From assembly GCF_029893805.1 (NCBI RefSeq), contig NZ_JARXYP010000002.1, positions 992,001 to 1,056,000 on the forward strand: 64,000 bases of DNA, in the 5' to 3' direction. Source of the stretch: Streptomyces sp. SAI-135 (GTDB lineage Bacteria > Actinomycetota > Actinomycetes > Streptomycetales > Streptomycetaceae). Below the pieces are notes generated by a model. It did not search any database. It saw nothing but the letters and a program-made list of their open reading frames with translations, and was not told the origin of the DNA. Made by a program: the position numbers and the translations under genes. Positions 44,960 through 53,199 of the stretch are shown here, piece after piece; position 1 is the stretch's first letter, and every line of letters starts with the position of its first letter.

Positions 44960-45754
44960 GTGAGCGACGGACGGACGCGGGCGGAGGGTGACGCCGAGCA
45001 GCAGGCGGGCGGGGTGCGCAGTGTGCGGCGGGCCTTCGACATCCTCACGCTGCTCAGCGAGGACAGGCCGGTCATCACGCTGCGGGAGATCACGGGTGCC
45101 ACCGGGCTGGCCAAGACGACGGCGCTGCGTCTGGTGCAGACCCTGGAGGAGACGGGCCTGCTGGGGTCGCACCCGTCCGGCTACACCGCCGGGCCCGCGC
45201 TGTGGCGCTGGGCCTATCTCGCGCGCGGCCAGTGGGAGGTGCCGCAGGAGACCCGGAAGGTCATGCGGGATCTCGCGGACCGGCTCGGTGAGACCGTCAA
45301 CCTGTTCGTCGCCCGGGGCGTCCACCGCATCTGCGTCGCCCACGAGGAGAGTCCGCATCCGCTGCGCCATGTCGTGGACGTCGGTGACGAGCAGCCGCTG
45401 TGGGCCGGCGCCTCCTCGAAGATCCTGCTGCGGGGCGCTTCCGAGGCGTTCCTGCGCCGGGTCGCCCTCGCCTCGCCGCAGGGTGAGGCACAGGTCGAGC
45501 GGCTGCGGGCCTGGGTCACGGAGGCGGCCGAGCGCGGTTACGCCGTGAGCAGCAGCGAGTTCGACGAGGGGCTCACCGCCGTGGCGGTCCCGGTCACGGG
45601 CCGCACCGGCAAGGTCGTCGCCTCGCTCTCCCTGAGCGGTCCCAGCCACCGCTTTCCCTACGAGGCCGTCGAGCGCTTCGCCACGGAGCTCGCCGAGGGC
45701 GCCCGCCTCATCTCCGACCAGGGCTTCAGCCATCCGCTGAGCAGCGACGCCTGA
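44960..45754 (+). CDS. IclR family transcriptional regulator
   Basis: A 264-residue regulator. The N-terminal winged helix-turn-helix lies at about 15-75 (VRSVRRAFDILTLLSEDRPV, then TLREITGATGLAKTTALRLVQ). The effector-binding GAF-like domain follows (ETVNLFVARGVHRICV, LWAGASSKILLRG, TAVAVPVTGRTGKVVASLSL). GGGGAGG sits about seven bases before the GTG. It is divergent from the quiC unit. IclR proteins often control protocatechuate and quinate genes, so it probably controls quiC. The 347-bp divergent region contains the palindrome at 44626 and nothing else I can support. Confidence 0.92.
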   Translation: MSDGRTRAEGDAEQQAGGVRSVRRAFDILTLLSEDRPVITLREITGATGLAKTTALRLVQTLEETGLLGSHPSGYTAGPALWRWAYLARGQWEVPQETRKVMRDLADRLGETVNLFVARGVHRICVAHEESPHPLRHVVDVGDEQPLWAGASSKILLRGASEAFLRRVALASPQGEAQVERLRAWVTEAAERGYAVSSSEFDEGLTAVAVPVTGRTGKVVASLSLSGPSHRFPYEAVERFATELAEGARLISDQGFSHPLSSDA

Positions 45755-45777
45755 GACACGGGACGCGGGTACGCGGG

Positions 45778-45826
45778 TCCGCAGGGCGGGCGAGGGACCG
45801 GTCGGCGCCCTCGCCCGCCCTGCGGA
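45778..45826. terminator. Perfect 19-bp bidirectional terminator hairpin
   Basis: Bases 45778-45796 and 45808-45826 are exact complements with an 11-nt loop. It lies in the 79-bp convergent gap between the IclR gene and the F420/PPOX gene. Confidence 0.9.
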
Positions 45827-45833
45827 TCCTTCG

Positions 45834-46256
45834 TCAGCCGTTGGCCTGGTCGTTGTCCTTCATCTCGCCCCAGCCGTGCCAGCGCTCGACCTCGATCCAG
45901 GCACTGACGCGGCCCCGGACCCGGTTCGGGTAGGGACGGCCGCCGTAGTGGGTGGAGAGGCGGTCGATGTCGGCGAGGTCCGTGTCCTCGTACGTCTCGG
46001 TCACGCGGCCGATGAGGGTGATGTGCGTGTACCAGTCGTCGCCGGCCAGGACGGTGAGGGTCACGCGCGGGTCGCGGCGCAGGTGCTTCAGCCGGACCCG
46101 GCCCTCGTCCAGGTTGATCAGGACTCGGCCGTTCTCCCAGAGGTACCAGGTGGCGGTCGACACCGGTGCTCCGTCGGAGCGCAGGGTCGCCATCACGCAG
46201 GGGTTGGGGCGGCTCAGCAGTTCGACGGCCTCGGGCGGCAGCGGGGGCTTGGACAT
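45834..46256 (-). CDS. PPOX-class F420-dependent oxidoreductase
   Basis: A 140-residue split-barrel protein. LSRPNPCVMATLRSDGAPVS begins the fold, TWYLWENGRVLINLDEGRVR and LKHLRRDPRVTLTVLAGDDW are the cofactor-binding strands, and RVSAWIEVERWHGW ends it. It matches TIGR-type F420-dependent PPOX proteins that reduce double bonds or act on small molecules. It is the last gene of a four-gene minus-strand run (aldehyde dehydrogenase, cyclodipeptide synthase, 3-HIBDH-like reductase, this gene), 45 bp after its neighbour. Confidence 0.88.
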   Translation of the reverse strand: MSKPPLPPEAVELLSRPNPCVMATLRSDGAPVSTATWYLWENGRVLINLDEGRVRLKHLRRDPRVTLTVLAGDDWYTHITLIGRVTETYEDTDLADIDRLSTHYGGRPYPNRVRGRVSAWIEVERWHGWGEMKDNDQANG

Positions 46257-46301
46257 GGGGGCTCCTCGGGGTCGGGTGTGCCGGGTGTTCCGGTCTCGGG
46301 G

Positions 46302-47186
46302 TCAGGCCTTGTCGTCGAAGCTCGCGAAGTAGGCGGCCGCCATGTCCTCGTCGCCGTGCCCCTGGGCGGCGGCACGCTCGAAGCGCTCGGCGCTCGCGGC
46401 GGCCACGTCCAGACGGACGCCGCTGCGCTCACCGGCCTCCACGATCAGACGGGCGTCCTTGGCGGCGGTGGACACCGCGAACTGGGCCGGGGACAGCCGG
46501 CCGTCGAGGACAAGGCCCGACTTGGCCCGCAGGTAGCCCATGTCGAGGGGGCCGCCGTCGATCGCGTCGAAGAAGCCCTGCGGGTCCACGCCGAGGGCCT
46601 TGGCGAGGGCGAGGGCCTCGCCGGCCGCGTTGGTCACCGCGAGCACCCAGCTGTTGGCGACCAGCTTGAGCCGGGTGGCGCTGCCTTCGGCGCCGTCCTC
46701 GCCCGTCCACACCGTGCGGGCGCCGACGGCGTCGAACACGGGGGCCACGGCACCCCGGCCGTCGGCCGGTCCGGCCGCCAGGACCAGCAGCTGACCGGCC
46801 TCGGCCGGCTGTCGGGTGCCCAGAACGGGCGCGTCGAAGAAGACCAGCCCGTGCTCGTCGGCGAAGGCGGCCAGGTCGGCGATCGCCTCGATGCCGGCCG
46901 TGGTCGACTGCACCCAGGCGGTGCCCGGGCGGAGCTCCTCGGCGGCCTGGCGCATCACGTCCAGGGCCGCGGGGCCGTCGTACAGCATGGTCAGGACGAC
47001 ATCGGAGCCGCGTACGGCCTCGGCGGGGCTGTCCGCGATCTCGACACCGTCCGCGGCCAGCGGCTGCGCCTTGCTCGCGGTGCGGTTCCAGGCGCGGACG
47101 GTGTGCCCGGCGCGGGCCAGGTTGCGGGCCATCGCGGCACCCATGATGCCGGTGCCCAGGACGCTCACGGTGAGCTTGTCGGTCAT
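46302..47186 (-). CDS. NAD(P)-dependent oxidoreductase, 3-hydroxyisobutyrate dehydrogenase/imine-reductase-like family
   Basis: A 294-residue beta-hydroxyacid dehydrogenase. The Rossmann motif is VSVLGTGIMGAAMARNLARA, the substrate-binding segment FFDAPVLGTRQPAEAGQLLV, and LKLVANSWVLAVTNAAGEAL contains the family Lys. PLDMGYLRAKSGL and FAVSTAAKDARLIVE complete the helical dimerisation domain. Members reduce 3-hydroxy acids, succinic semialdehyde or imines. It lies 86 bp after the cyclodipeptide synthase and could act on its product or be independent. GGGAG precedes the ATG at 47186. Confidence 0.9.
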   Translation of the reverse strand: MTDKLTVSVLGTGIMGAAMARNLARAGHTVRAWNRTASKAQPLAADGVEIADSPAEAVRGSDVVLTMLYDGPAALDVMRQAAEELRPGTAWVQSTTAGIEAIADLAAFADEHGLVFFDAPVLGTRQPAEAGQLLVLAAGPADGRGAVAPVFDAVGARTVWTGEDGAEGSATRLKLVANSWVLAVTNAAGEALALAKALGVDPQGFFDAIDGGPLDMGYLRAKSGLVLDGRLSPAQFAVSTAAKDARLIVEAGERSGVRLDVAAASAERFERAAAQGHGDEDMAAAYFASFDDKA

Positions 47187-47272
47187 GTCGTCGACTCCCT
47201 GCGGTGGTGCGGATGTGCTGTCGGACTCCGAGCCTGCCGGAGACGGTCCGGCGGACCCGGGCCGGGGTGCGG

Positions 47273-48013
47273 TCATGGTTGTGGGAGGGGTTCCACGGTG
47301 ACGAATCCCTGGGTGACGGCGGCCGGGAGCGGGGCGTCCGGGCCGTAGAGGAATCCGGCGAGGGCCGGGGTGGCGCGGTAGGCGAAGACGGACGCCGGTA
47401 CCCCGAGGATGCCCGGGGTGTCGAGGAGGAAAGGCAGTTCGCGGTCCAAGTACTCCGCTCCCGTGGTCAGTTGACCGGCGCTCGGGGTCCACCCGGCGGG
47501 CATGGTGGTGCGCAGGACGCCGGTGACCATGCGGGTGCAGGTGGCGTGGAACGCGGGCTGCTCCCGGTGTGCGCGGGTGACGCGCTCCAGGGCGGCACGG
47601 TAGGCGGGGGTGTCGTAGAAGTCGGAGAAACGCGCGACATCGAGCCGGGTCGGGTCGATCCGTGCGGTGGCCACGGCGCGGGAGATCCGGTTGGCCGTCT
47701 GACGTACGTCGCGGTGGGCGCGGGCACGGGCATGCCGGGGTGGGTAGCCGCGACCGAGGTAGGTGCAGGCGACGGTACCGGTGTCGGGGTGGGCGATCGT
47801 GATGCGGGTGAAGCGGGCGGCGGCCCAGCCCAGCAGCGCGAGGAGCCGGTCCTCGGAGAAGTAGCCGTTGCCGGAGCTGATCCCGAGGAACACATGGTGT
47901 CCGACGTCGACGAGGCCCGCGCAGCGCTCGGAGAAGGGGGTGGCGAGGAAGCCGTCCCCCCGGCGGGCCTCGGTCGAGGGTGCCCCGGCCGTCGGCATCG
48001 CCCAGTCGTGCAT
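47273..48013 (-). CDS. tRNA-dependent cyclodipeptide synthase
   Basis: A 246-residue enzyme related to AlbC (239 aa), which joins two amino acids taken from aminoacyl-tRNAs into a cyclodipeptide. The nucleophile region is FLGISSGNGYFS with Ser46 (AlbC Ser37) and Asn49 (AlbC Asn40). EYLDRELPFLLDTPGILGVP gives Tyr188 and Glu192 (AlbC Tyr178/Glu182). ASVFAYRAT gives Tyr212 (AlbC Tyr202), but the next residue is Arg213, where the NYH subfamily has His and the XYP subfamily has Pro. The rest of the fold (LLGWAAARFTRI, FSDFYDTPAYRAALERVTRA) fits. The ATG at 48013 has GGGGGAG five bases upstream. No albA/albB-type oxidase is next to it. The product cannot be predicted. Confidence 0.92.
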   Translation of the reverse strand: MHDWAMPTAGAPSTEARRGDGFLATPFSERCAGLVDVGHHVFLGISSGNGYFSEDRLLALLGWAAARFTRITIAHPDTGTVACTYLGRGYPPRHARARAHRDVRQTANRISRAVATARIDPTRLDVARFSDFYDTPAYRAALERVTRAHREQPAFHATCTRMVTGVLRTTMPAGWTPSAGQLTTGAEYLDRELPFLLDTPGILGVPASVFAYRATPALAGFLYGPDAPLPAAVTQGFVTVEPLPQP

Positions 48014-48183
48014 CGGTACTCCCCCGTCGTCCGCGCAGGACGCGCGTCGTGATGCTCCGGTCGTCGTCATCGAGCCTAGGAGCAACCGGTGGTCCCGCAA
48101 TCTCACCGGCCCGGAACCCGCGCCGACGGCCCGGTGGGTCCCCCGGGGCCCGCCGGACCTCGTCGCGCCGCGCGTCACGGGCG

Positions 48184-49509
48184 TCACCGGCCGAGCGGCT
48201 TGTCCAGGACCGCCTTGCGGTGGCTGAAGGTCTCGATGGACCAGCGGCCGTGGTAGTTGCCCATGCCGCTCTCCCCGACCCCGCCGAACGGCAGGTCGGA
48301 GACGGTGAGATGGGCGAGGGGCAGGCCGTAGCCGAGACCGCCGGAGGAGGTCTCGTCGGCGATGCGGCGCCGTGTCGTGTCGGAGTCGGTGAACACGTAC
48401 AGGGCCAGGGGCTTGTCCCGGTCGTTGATGAAGTCGATGGCGGCGTCCAGGCCGGACACGGTGACGATCGGCAGGATCGGGCCGAAGATCTCCTCCTGCA
48501 TCACGGGAGAGCCGGGGTCGACGTCGGCGAGAACGGTGGGCGCGATGTACTTGCCCGCACGGTCGCTCGTGCCGCCCACGACCGTGCGGCCCGAGTCGAG
48601 CAGTGCGGTGAGCCGGTCGAAGTGCCGTTCGTTGATGATCCGGCCGTACTCGCCGGAGCCGGCGGGGTCGGCGCCGTACAGCGTGTCGACGGCGTTCTTC
48701 AGCAGCGGCTCCAGGGCGGCCGCTGTCTCCGGGTCGGTCAGGACGTAGTCGGGGGCGACGCAGGTCTGTCCGGCGTTGAGGAACTTGCCGCGGGCCAGGC
48801 GGTCGGCGACGACGGTGAGGTCGGCGTCGCGGTCGACGAACGCCGGGGACTTGCCGCCCAGTTCCAGGGTGACCGGGGTGAGGTGCTCGGCGGCGGCGCG
48901 CAGGACGACTCGGCCGACCGTGCCGTTGCCGGTGTAGAAGATGTGGTCGAAGCGTTCGGCCAGCAGGGCGGTGGTCTCCGGGATGCCGCCCTCGACGACG
49001 GCGACGGCGTCCGTGTCCAGGTAGGCGGGGAGCAGCCGGGCGACGGCGGCGGAGGTGGCCGGGGCCAGCTCGCTGGGCTTGGCGACCACCGCGTTGCCGG
49101 CGGCGAGGGCGCCGACCACCGGGGCGAGCAGCAGCTGGGCCGGGTAGTTCCAGGGGGCGATGACGAGGACGACACCGAGCGGGTCGTACTGGGTCCAGGC
49201 CCGCGCGTCGGCACCGAGGTGAGCCGGGACGGGGGCGGACTCGGGGCGCAGCCAGTCGGCGAGGTGGTCCAGGGTGTGGTCGATCTCCCGGATCGTGAAG
49301 TCGATCTCGGTGCGGAAGGCCTCGGTGGAGCTCTTGCCCAGGTCGGTGTGGAGGGCGGCGGCCAGGTCCGTGCCGTTCTCCGTGAGCATCTCGCGCAGGC
49401 GGCGCAGCTGGGTCGTGCGCCACTCGACGGGCTTGGTGCGGCCGCTGCGAAAGGTGGCCCGCAGTCGGGCGACGACGTCGGCGGTCTGCTCGGGGGCGGG
49501 GTGGTTCAC
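48184..49509 (-). CDS. Aldehyde dehydrogenase family protein
   Basis: A 441-residue NAD(P)-dependent dehydrogenase of the short class 3/ALDH-like group. The oxyanion Asn is in VIAPWNYPAQLLL, the general base Glu in TLELGGKSPAF and the nucleophilic Cys in AGQTCVAPDYVL; EEIFGPILPI is the dimer/NAD-binding loop. It oxidises aldehydes to acids. The GTG at 49509 has GAGG five bases upstream; an in-frame ATG at 49566 would add 19 residues. It is the first gene in the run that includes the cyclodipeptide synthase, with a 170-bp gap, so co-transcription is uncertain. Confidence 0.92.
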   Translation of the reverse strand: MNHPAPEQTADVVARLRATFRSGRTKPVEWRTTQLRRLREMLTENGTDLAAALHTDLGKSSTEAFRTEIDFTIREIDHTLDHLADWLRPESAPVPAHLGADARAWTQYDPLGVVLVIAPWNYPAQLLLAPVVGALAAGNAVVAKPSELAPATSAAVARLLPAYLDTDAVAVVEGGIPETTALLAERFDHIFYTGNGTVGRVVLRAAAEHLTPVTLELGGKSPAFVDRDADLTVVADRLARGKFLNAGQTCVAPDYVLTDPETAAALEPLLKNAVDTLYGADPAGSGEYGRIINERHFDRLTALLDSGRTVVGGTSDRAGKYIAPTVLADVDPGSPVMQEEIFGPILPIVTVSGLDAAIDFINDRDKPLALYVFTDSDTTRRRIADETSSGGLGYGLPLAHLTVSDLPFGGVGESGMGNYHGRWSIETFSHRKAVLDKPLGR

Positions 49510-49627
49510 GGGTGCCTCGCTGGGGTGCGCGGGCCTTTCGGCCTGGGTCTCAACATTCAGATGCATATTGCAACCTTTTTCCGGCCGGGTAAATTCCGGG
49601 TCGCCACCGGCATTTTCCGCGCCGGGG

Positions 49628-50797
49628 TCACAGCGCTCGGCGGCGCTGTTCGAGGTACGCGCGCTCCGCCGGGTTCGTGGTGAGTTCCGCGGCCTTCGCG
49701 TAGGCGTCCGCCGCTTCCGCCGGGCGTCCGAGCCGGCGCAGCAGGTCGGCCCGTACGGCGTGACGGACGTGGTAGCCGTCGAGGTCCAGCGCGTCCACCA
49801 GGGCGAGGGCGCGCGCGGGCCCCTCGGTCTCGGCCACGGCGACCGCGCGGTTCAGGGCCACGACGGGACTCGGCGCCACGGCCATGAGCTGGTCGTACAG
49901 GCACAGGACCTGCCCCCAGTCGGTGGGCGGCTCGCTGTGGACGGCCTGGACGGCGGCCTGGATCTGGTACGGCCCCGGCCGGTTGCGGCGCAGACAGCGC
50001 CGAACGAGGGACTGCCCCTCGGCGATCAGGGCGCGGTCCCAGCGGGCCGGGTCCTGCTCGGACAGCGGTACGAGCGCGCCGTTGTCGTCGGTGCGTCCGG
50101 CCCGGCGGGACTCGATGAGCAGCATCAGCGCGAGCAGTCCGGTGGCCTCGGGCTCGTCCGGCATCAGCTCGGTCAGCAGCCGGCCCAGGCGTACGGCCTC
50201 GGCGCACAGTTCGGGGGTGCCGCCGTAGCCCTCGTTGAAGATGAGGTAGACGACGGTGAGCACCCCGTTGAGCCGGTCGGGGAGGTCGGCGTCGCGGGGG
50301 ACGCGGTAGGGGATGCGCGCGTCGCGGATCTTGGCCTTGGCTCGGACCAGGCGCTGGGCCATCGTCGGCTCGGGGACCAGGAAGGCGCGGGCGATCTGCG
50401 CGGTGGTGAGACCGCCGAGCAGCCGGAGGGTGAGGGCGACCCGGGCCTGGGGCGCGAGCGCGGGGTGGCAGCAGGTGAAGATCAGGCGGAGCCGTTCGTC
50501 ACGCACGGGGCCCTCCTCGGGCGGTGCGTCGGGGGCGTGCAGCAGGGCGGCCTCGGTGTGGCGGGACCGGCGGGTGGACTCGCGGCGCAGCCGGTCGATC
50601 GCGCGGTGGCGGGCGGTGGTGACGATCCAGCCGGCCGGGCTGGGCGGCACACCGGTCTCCGGCCAGCGCCGCACGGCCGTGGTGAAGGCGTCCTGGACCG
50701 CTTCCTCGGCGAGGTCGATGTCGCCGAGGAAGCGGACGAGGACGGCGACCGCGCGGCCGTACTCCTCGCGGAAGACGCCCTCGATGTCCGGGGTCAT
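49628..50797 (-). CDS. ECF sigma factor, ECF42 type with C-terminal TPR-like extension
   Basis: A 389-residue protein. Regions 2 and 4 occupy about 1-175 (YGRAVAVLVRFLGDIDLAEE, AGWIVTTARHRAIDRLRRES, and GGLTTAQIARAFLVPEPTMA then QRLVRAKAKIRD). The remaining 200 residues are helical repeats (LNGVLTVVYLIFNEGYGGTP, YDQLMAVAPSPVVALNRAVA, RADLLRRLGRPAEAADAYAKA). This extension and the upstream YCII-domain gene are the signature of ECF42 factors, which lack classical anti-sigma factors and may self-regulate through the extension. The start overlaps the stop of the YCII gene (TGATG). Confidence 0.94.
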   Translation of the reverse strand: MTPDIEGVFREEYGRAVAVLVRFLGDIDLAEEAVQDAFTTAVRRWPETGVPPSPAGWIVTTARHRAIDRLRRESTRRSRHTEAALLHAPDAPPEEGPVRDERLRLIFTCCHPALAPQARVALTLRLLGGLTTAQIARAFLVPEPTMAQRLVRAKAKIRDARIPYRVPRDADLPDRLNGVLTVVYLIFNEGYGGTPELCAEAVRLGRLLTELMPDEPEATGLLALMLLIESRRAGRTDDNGALVPLSEQDPARWDRALIAEGQSLVRRCLRRNRPGPYQIQAAVQAVHSEPPTDWGQVLCLYDQLMAVAPSPVVALNRAVAVAETEGPARALALVDALDLDGYHVRHAVRADLLRRLGRPAEAADAYAKAAELTTNPAERAYLEQRRRAL

Positions 50798-51153
50798 CAG
50801 TCCTCGGACTCGTGCTGGAACGGGCGCACCTCGATGGGCAGGGTGGTGGCCAGGGCCGCCTTGCGCCCCCACTCCAGGGCCGCGTCCAGGTCGGGTGCCT
50901 TCACGATGCAGAGGCCGCCGAGCTGTTCCTTGCCCTCGGCGTACGGACCGTCGGTGATCAGCACGTCGCCGTCGCGGGGCCGCAGCACGGTCGAGGAGTC
51001 GGGGCTGTGCAGTCCTCCGGCGAAGACCCAGGCCCCGGCCTCGCGAAGTTCCTGGTGGAAGGCGTCGAGCCGCTCGCCGATCTCGGCCAGCACCTCGGGG
51101 GCGGGCAGTTCGTCCCAGCCGGGCTGCATGACGTTGAGCAGGTAGTACTGCAT
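50797..51153 (-). CDS. YCII-related (DGPF-domain) protein, ECF42 partner
   Basis: A 118-residue alpha-beta barrel protein. QYYLLNVMQPGWDELPAPEV opens it, AWVFAGGLHSPDSSTVLRPR and LITDGPYAEGKEQLGGLCIV give the DGPF-like motif, and LPIEVRPFQ ends it. Genes for such proteins almost always accompany ECF42 sigma factors, and they may be the target or sensor of the sigma. AGGAGG lies just before; the ATG at 51153 is chosen over 51159 for spacing. It is translationally coupled to the sigma gene. Confidence 0.93.
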   Translation of the reverse strand: MQYYLLNVMQPGWDELPAPEVLAEIGERLDAFHQELREAGAWVFAGGLHSPDSSTVLRPRDGDVLITDGPYAEGKEQLGGLCIVKAPDLDAALEWGRKAALATTLPIEVRPFQHESED

Positions 51154-51247
51154 GTCCATCTCCTCCTGTGAGTGTGTCTCACCTCCTACACGAACGGCAC
51201 ACCCCAGGATCGACACCGCGCGCGGCGGGATCGGCACAATCCTGTCC

Positions 51248-52294
51248 ATGACCACCGCACCGCACCCGCTCATCGCCACCGCCCGCGCGCTCGCGGACGG
51301 CCTCCTCGCCCCGCACGCGGCACGCGTCGACCAGGAGGGCGTGCCCGTGGGGCACCTCGACGCGATCAGGCGCTCGGGTCTGCTCGGGGTGAGCGCGCCG
51401 ACGGAGTACGGCGGGGCGGGCGCCCCCGACGCGGTGGCGCGGGAGGTCCAGGAGATCCTCGCCGGGGCGTGCTGCTCGACCTGGTTCGTGCAGACGCAGC
51501 ACCACACGCCGGTCCGCATGCTCGCGCAGTCCGGCGCGCCGGTCCGGGAGCGGCTGCTCGGGCCGCTCTCGACCGGCGAGTCGCTGGCCGGGATCGCCTT
51601 CGCGCACGTCCGTGCCTTCCCCCGGGTGCCGGTGCGGGCGACGGCCGGACGCGGCGGCTGGCGGTTCGACGGCAGGGTGCCCTGGTACACGGGCTGGGGC
51701 CTGAACGACGTGATGCTGCTGGCCGGGGTGAGCGAGGCGGACGAGGTGGTGTTCGCGTTCACCGGGGCACACGAGCAGCCGGGACTGCGGGCGTCGGATC
51801 CGATGCGGCTGGCGGCGCTCAGCGCGGCCCGCACGGTGTCCCTGGCGCTGGACGGCCTGTGGCTGCCCGACGAGTCGGTGGTGCTGCGCACCCCGCAGGA
51901 GAAGTTCGCGCTGATCGACCTGCCCCGCAACACCAACGCCTCCCCCGCCGTCTTCGGGGTGGCCTACGCGGCGCTCCAAGTGCTGGAGCGTGCCGGGGAG
52001 TTCGATACCGCGCGTGCTCTTCGCGAGCGTCTCGACGAGGTGCGCGGGCAGGTGTACGACCTCGCCGCACACCCCGTCCCGTACGAGCGCGTCGCCGAAC
52101 GCCTGGCCCTCAAGACACGGTCGTACGACCTAATGCGCGCCGCCACGACCGCGGCCGTGGTGGCCGGCGGCGGCCGGGCCATGGGCCTCGACGAGACGGC
52201 CCAACGGCTGTTCCGCGAGGGGATGTTCCTGCTGGTGCAGGGGCAGACGGCCGAGGTACGGAGAGCGCATCTGGACGCCCTCGCCCAGAGTTAG
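51248..52294 (+). CDS. Acyl-CoA dehydrogenase family protein
   Basis: A 348-residue flavoprotein of the acyl-CoA dehydrogenase/flavin monooxygenase fold. ALADGLLAPHAARVDQEGV is the N-terminal helix bundle, LLGVSAPTEYGGAGAPDAV the first loop, and a middle beta domain follows (FDGRVPWYTGWGLNDVMLLA). The C-terminal helices contain GGGRAMGLDETAQRLFREGM. It could desaturate a thioester or act as a reduced-flavin monooxygenase. CACAAT (51235-51240) lies seven bases before the ATG without a Shine-Dalgarno. It is monocistronic. Confidence 0.87.
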   Translation: MTTAPHPLIATARALADGLLAPHAARVDQEGVPVGHLDAIRRSGLLGVSAPTEYGGAGAPDAVAREVQEILAGACCSTWFVQTQHHTPVRMLAQSGAPVRERLLGPLSTGESLAGIAFAHVRAFPRVPVRATAGRGGWRFDGRVPWYTGWGLNDVMLLAGVSEADEVVFAFTGAHEQPGLRASDPMRLAALSAARTVSLALDGLWLPDESVVLRTPQEKFALIDLPRNTNASPAVFGVAYAALQVLERAGEFDTARALRERLDEVRGQVYDLAAHPVPYERVAERLALKTRSYDLMRAATTAAVVAGGGRAMGLDETAQRLFREGMFLLVQGQTAEVRRAHLDALAQS

Positions 52295-53106
52295 TCGAGG
52301 AGGGCCGCCACGAGTGCGGCGGGGGCGTCCTCCTGGACGAGGTGACCGGCGCCGGGGATCACTTCGAGGCGCGCTCCCGGAATGCGGGCCGTGAGTTCAC
52401 GGCCCTTGTCCACGGAGATCCAGGTGTCGTCCGCGCCCCAGCACACCAGGGTCGGGATCGTGATCTCGCCGTAGCGGTCCTGCACTTCGTCGGTGTGGCG
52501 CTGGTCCGCCTGGGCGATCTGGCGGTAGAAGGCGGCCTGGCCGAGCTCGCCGAGCCAGGGTTCGACGAGATGGTCGAGGACCGTGGTGTGCAGACCGGGG
52601 CTGCTTGCGGAGCTGACGTACTCGCGGACGAGCGCCCGGTGCAGGGCGGGAGGCAGTCGCTCGAAGACCTCGGCGTGTTCACCGACGAGCCGGAAGAACG
52701 GTGATCCCCAGGGGGACAGCGCCACCGGGTCGACCAGAGTGAGCGAGCGGTAGCGGGCGCCGTGCAGCAGATGGGCGCGCAGGGACACCGCGCCGCCGAA
52801 GTCGTGGGCCACGACCCGGGGTTCGGCCAGGCCCCAGTGCGCCAGCAGCTCGGTGAAGACCTGTCCCTGGGCCGCCAGGGAGACGTCCTGGCCCTCGGAC
52901 ATCTCCGAGGTGCCGTAGCCGGGCATGTCCCACACGAACACGTGGTGGCGGCGGGCCAGGGCACCGGCGACGGCACGCCAGACGTACGACGAGAAGGGTG
53001 TGCCGTGCAGCAGGACGACCGGATCGCGGTCGGGGTCCCCGAGACTGTCCCAGCGCACCGCACCGGAGCCGCTGCGGAAGGTCCTGGGCAACTGCCATTC
53101 GGCCAC
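52291..53106 (-). CDS. Alpha/beta hydrolase with Asp nucleophile (haloalkane dehalogenase/epoxide hydrolase-like)
   Basis: A 271-residue hydrolase. VVLLHGTPFSSYVWRAVAGA gives the oxyanion loop. VVAHDFGGAVSLRAH places Asp, not Ser, at the nucleophile elbow, and IPGAGHLVQEDAPAALV gives the catalytic His. Asp nucleophiles mark haloalkane dehalogenases and epoxide hydrolases. It is the last gene of the organosulfur operon, 93 bp after ssuD, with an inverted repeat in the gap. The link to sulfur release is positional. Start is GTG. Confidence 0.88.
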   Translation of the reverse strand: MAEWQLPRTFRSGSGAVRWDSLGDPDRDPVVLLHGTPFSSYVWRAVAGALARRHHVFVWDMPGYGTSEMSEGQDVSLAAQGQVFTELLAHWGLAEPRVVAHDFGGAVSLRAHLLHGARYRSLTLVDPVALSPWGSPFFRLVGEHAEVFERLPPALHRALVREYVSSASSPGLHTTVLDHLVEPWLGELGQAAFYRQIAQADQRHTDEVQDRYGEITIPTLVCWGADDTWISVDKGRELTARIPGARLEVIPGAGHLVQEDAPAALVAALLD

Positions 53107-53129
53107 AGGCTGTTCCTCTCGTCGGTGCC

Positions 53130-53171
53130 CCGTTCGCGAGCGTACGGGGTGGCGGCCCGGCTCGCGAACGG
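53130..53171. repeat. 12-bp inverted repeat between ssuD and the hydrolase
   Basis: CCGTTCGCGAGC (53130-53141) and its exact complement (53160-53171) flank an 18-nt loop. The arm closely resembles the last codons of ssuD (CCGTTCGCAAGC before TGA at 53200). It may attenuate transcription before the hydrolase gene. Confidence 0.55.
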
Positions 53172-53199
53172 CGTCCGTGGCGGCGGGCGCGCGGTCGCC

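Noticed and set aside
47273..49423. A single 716-aa protein extending the cyclodipeptide synthase upstream
   Set aside because: The upstream part is an Arg/Pro-rich shadow of the aldehyde dehydrogenase. A good ribosome-binding site and start at 48013 give the normal CDPS length.
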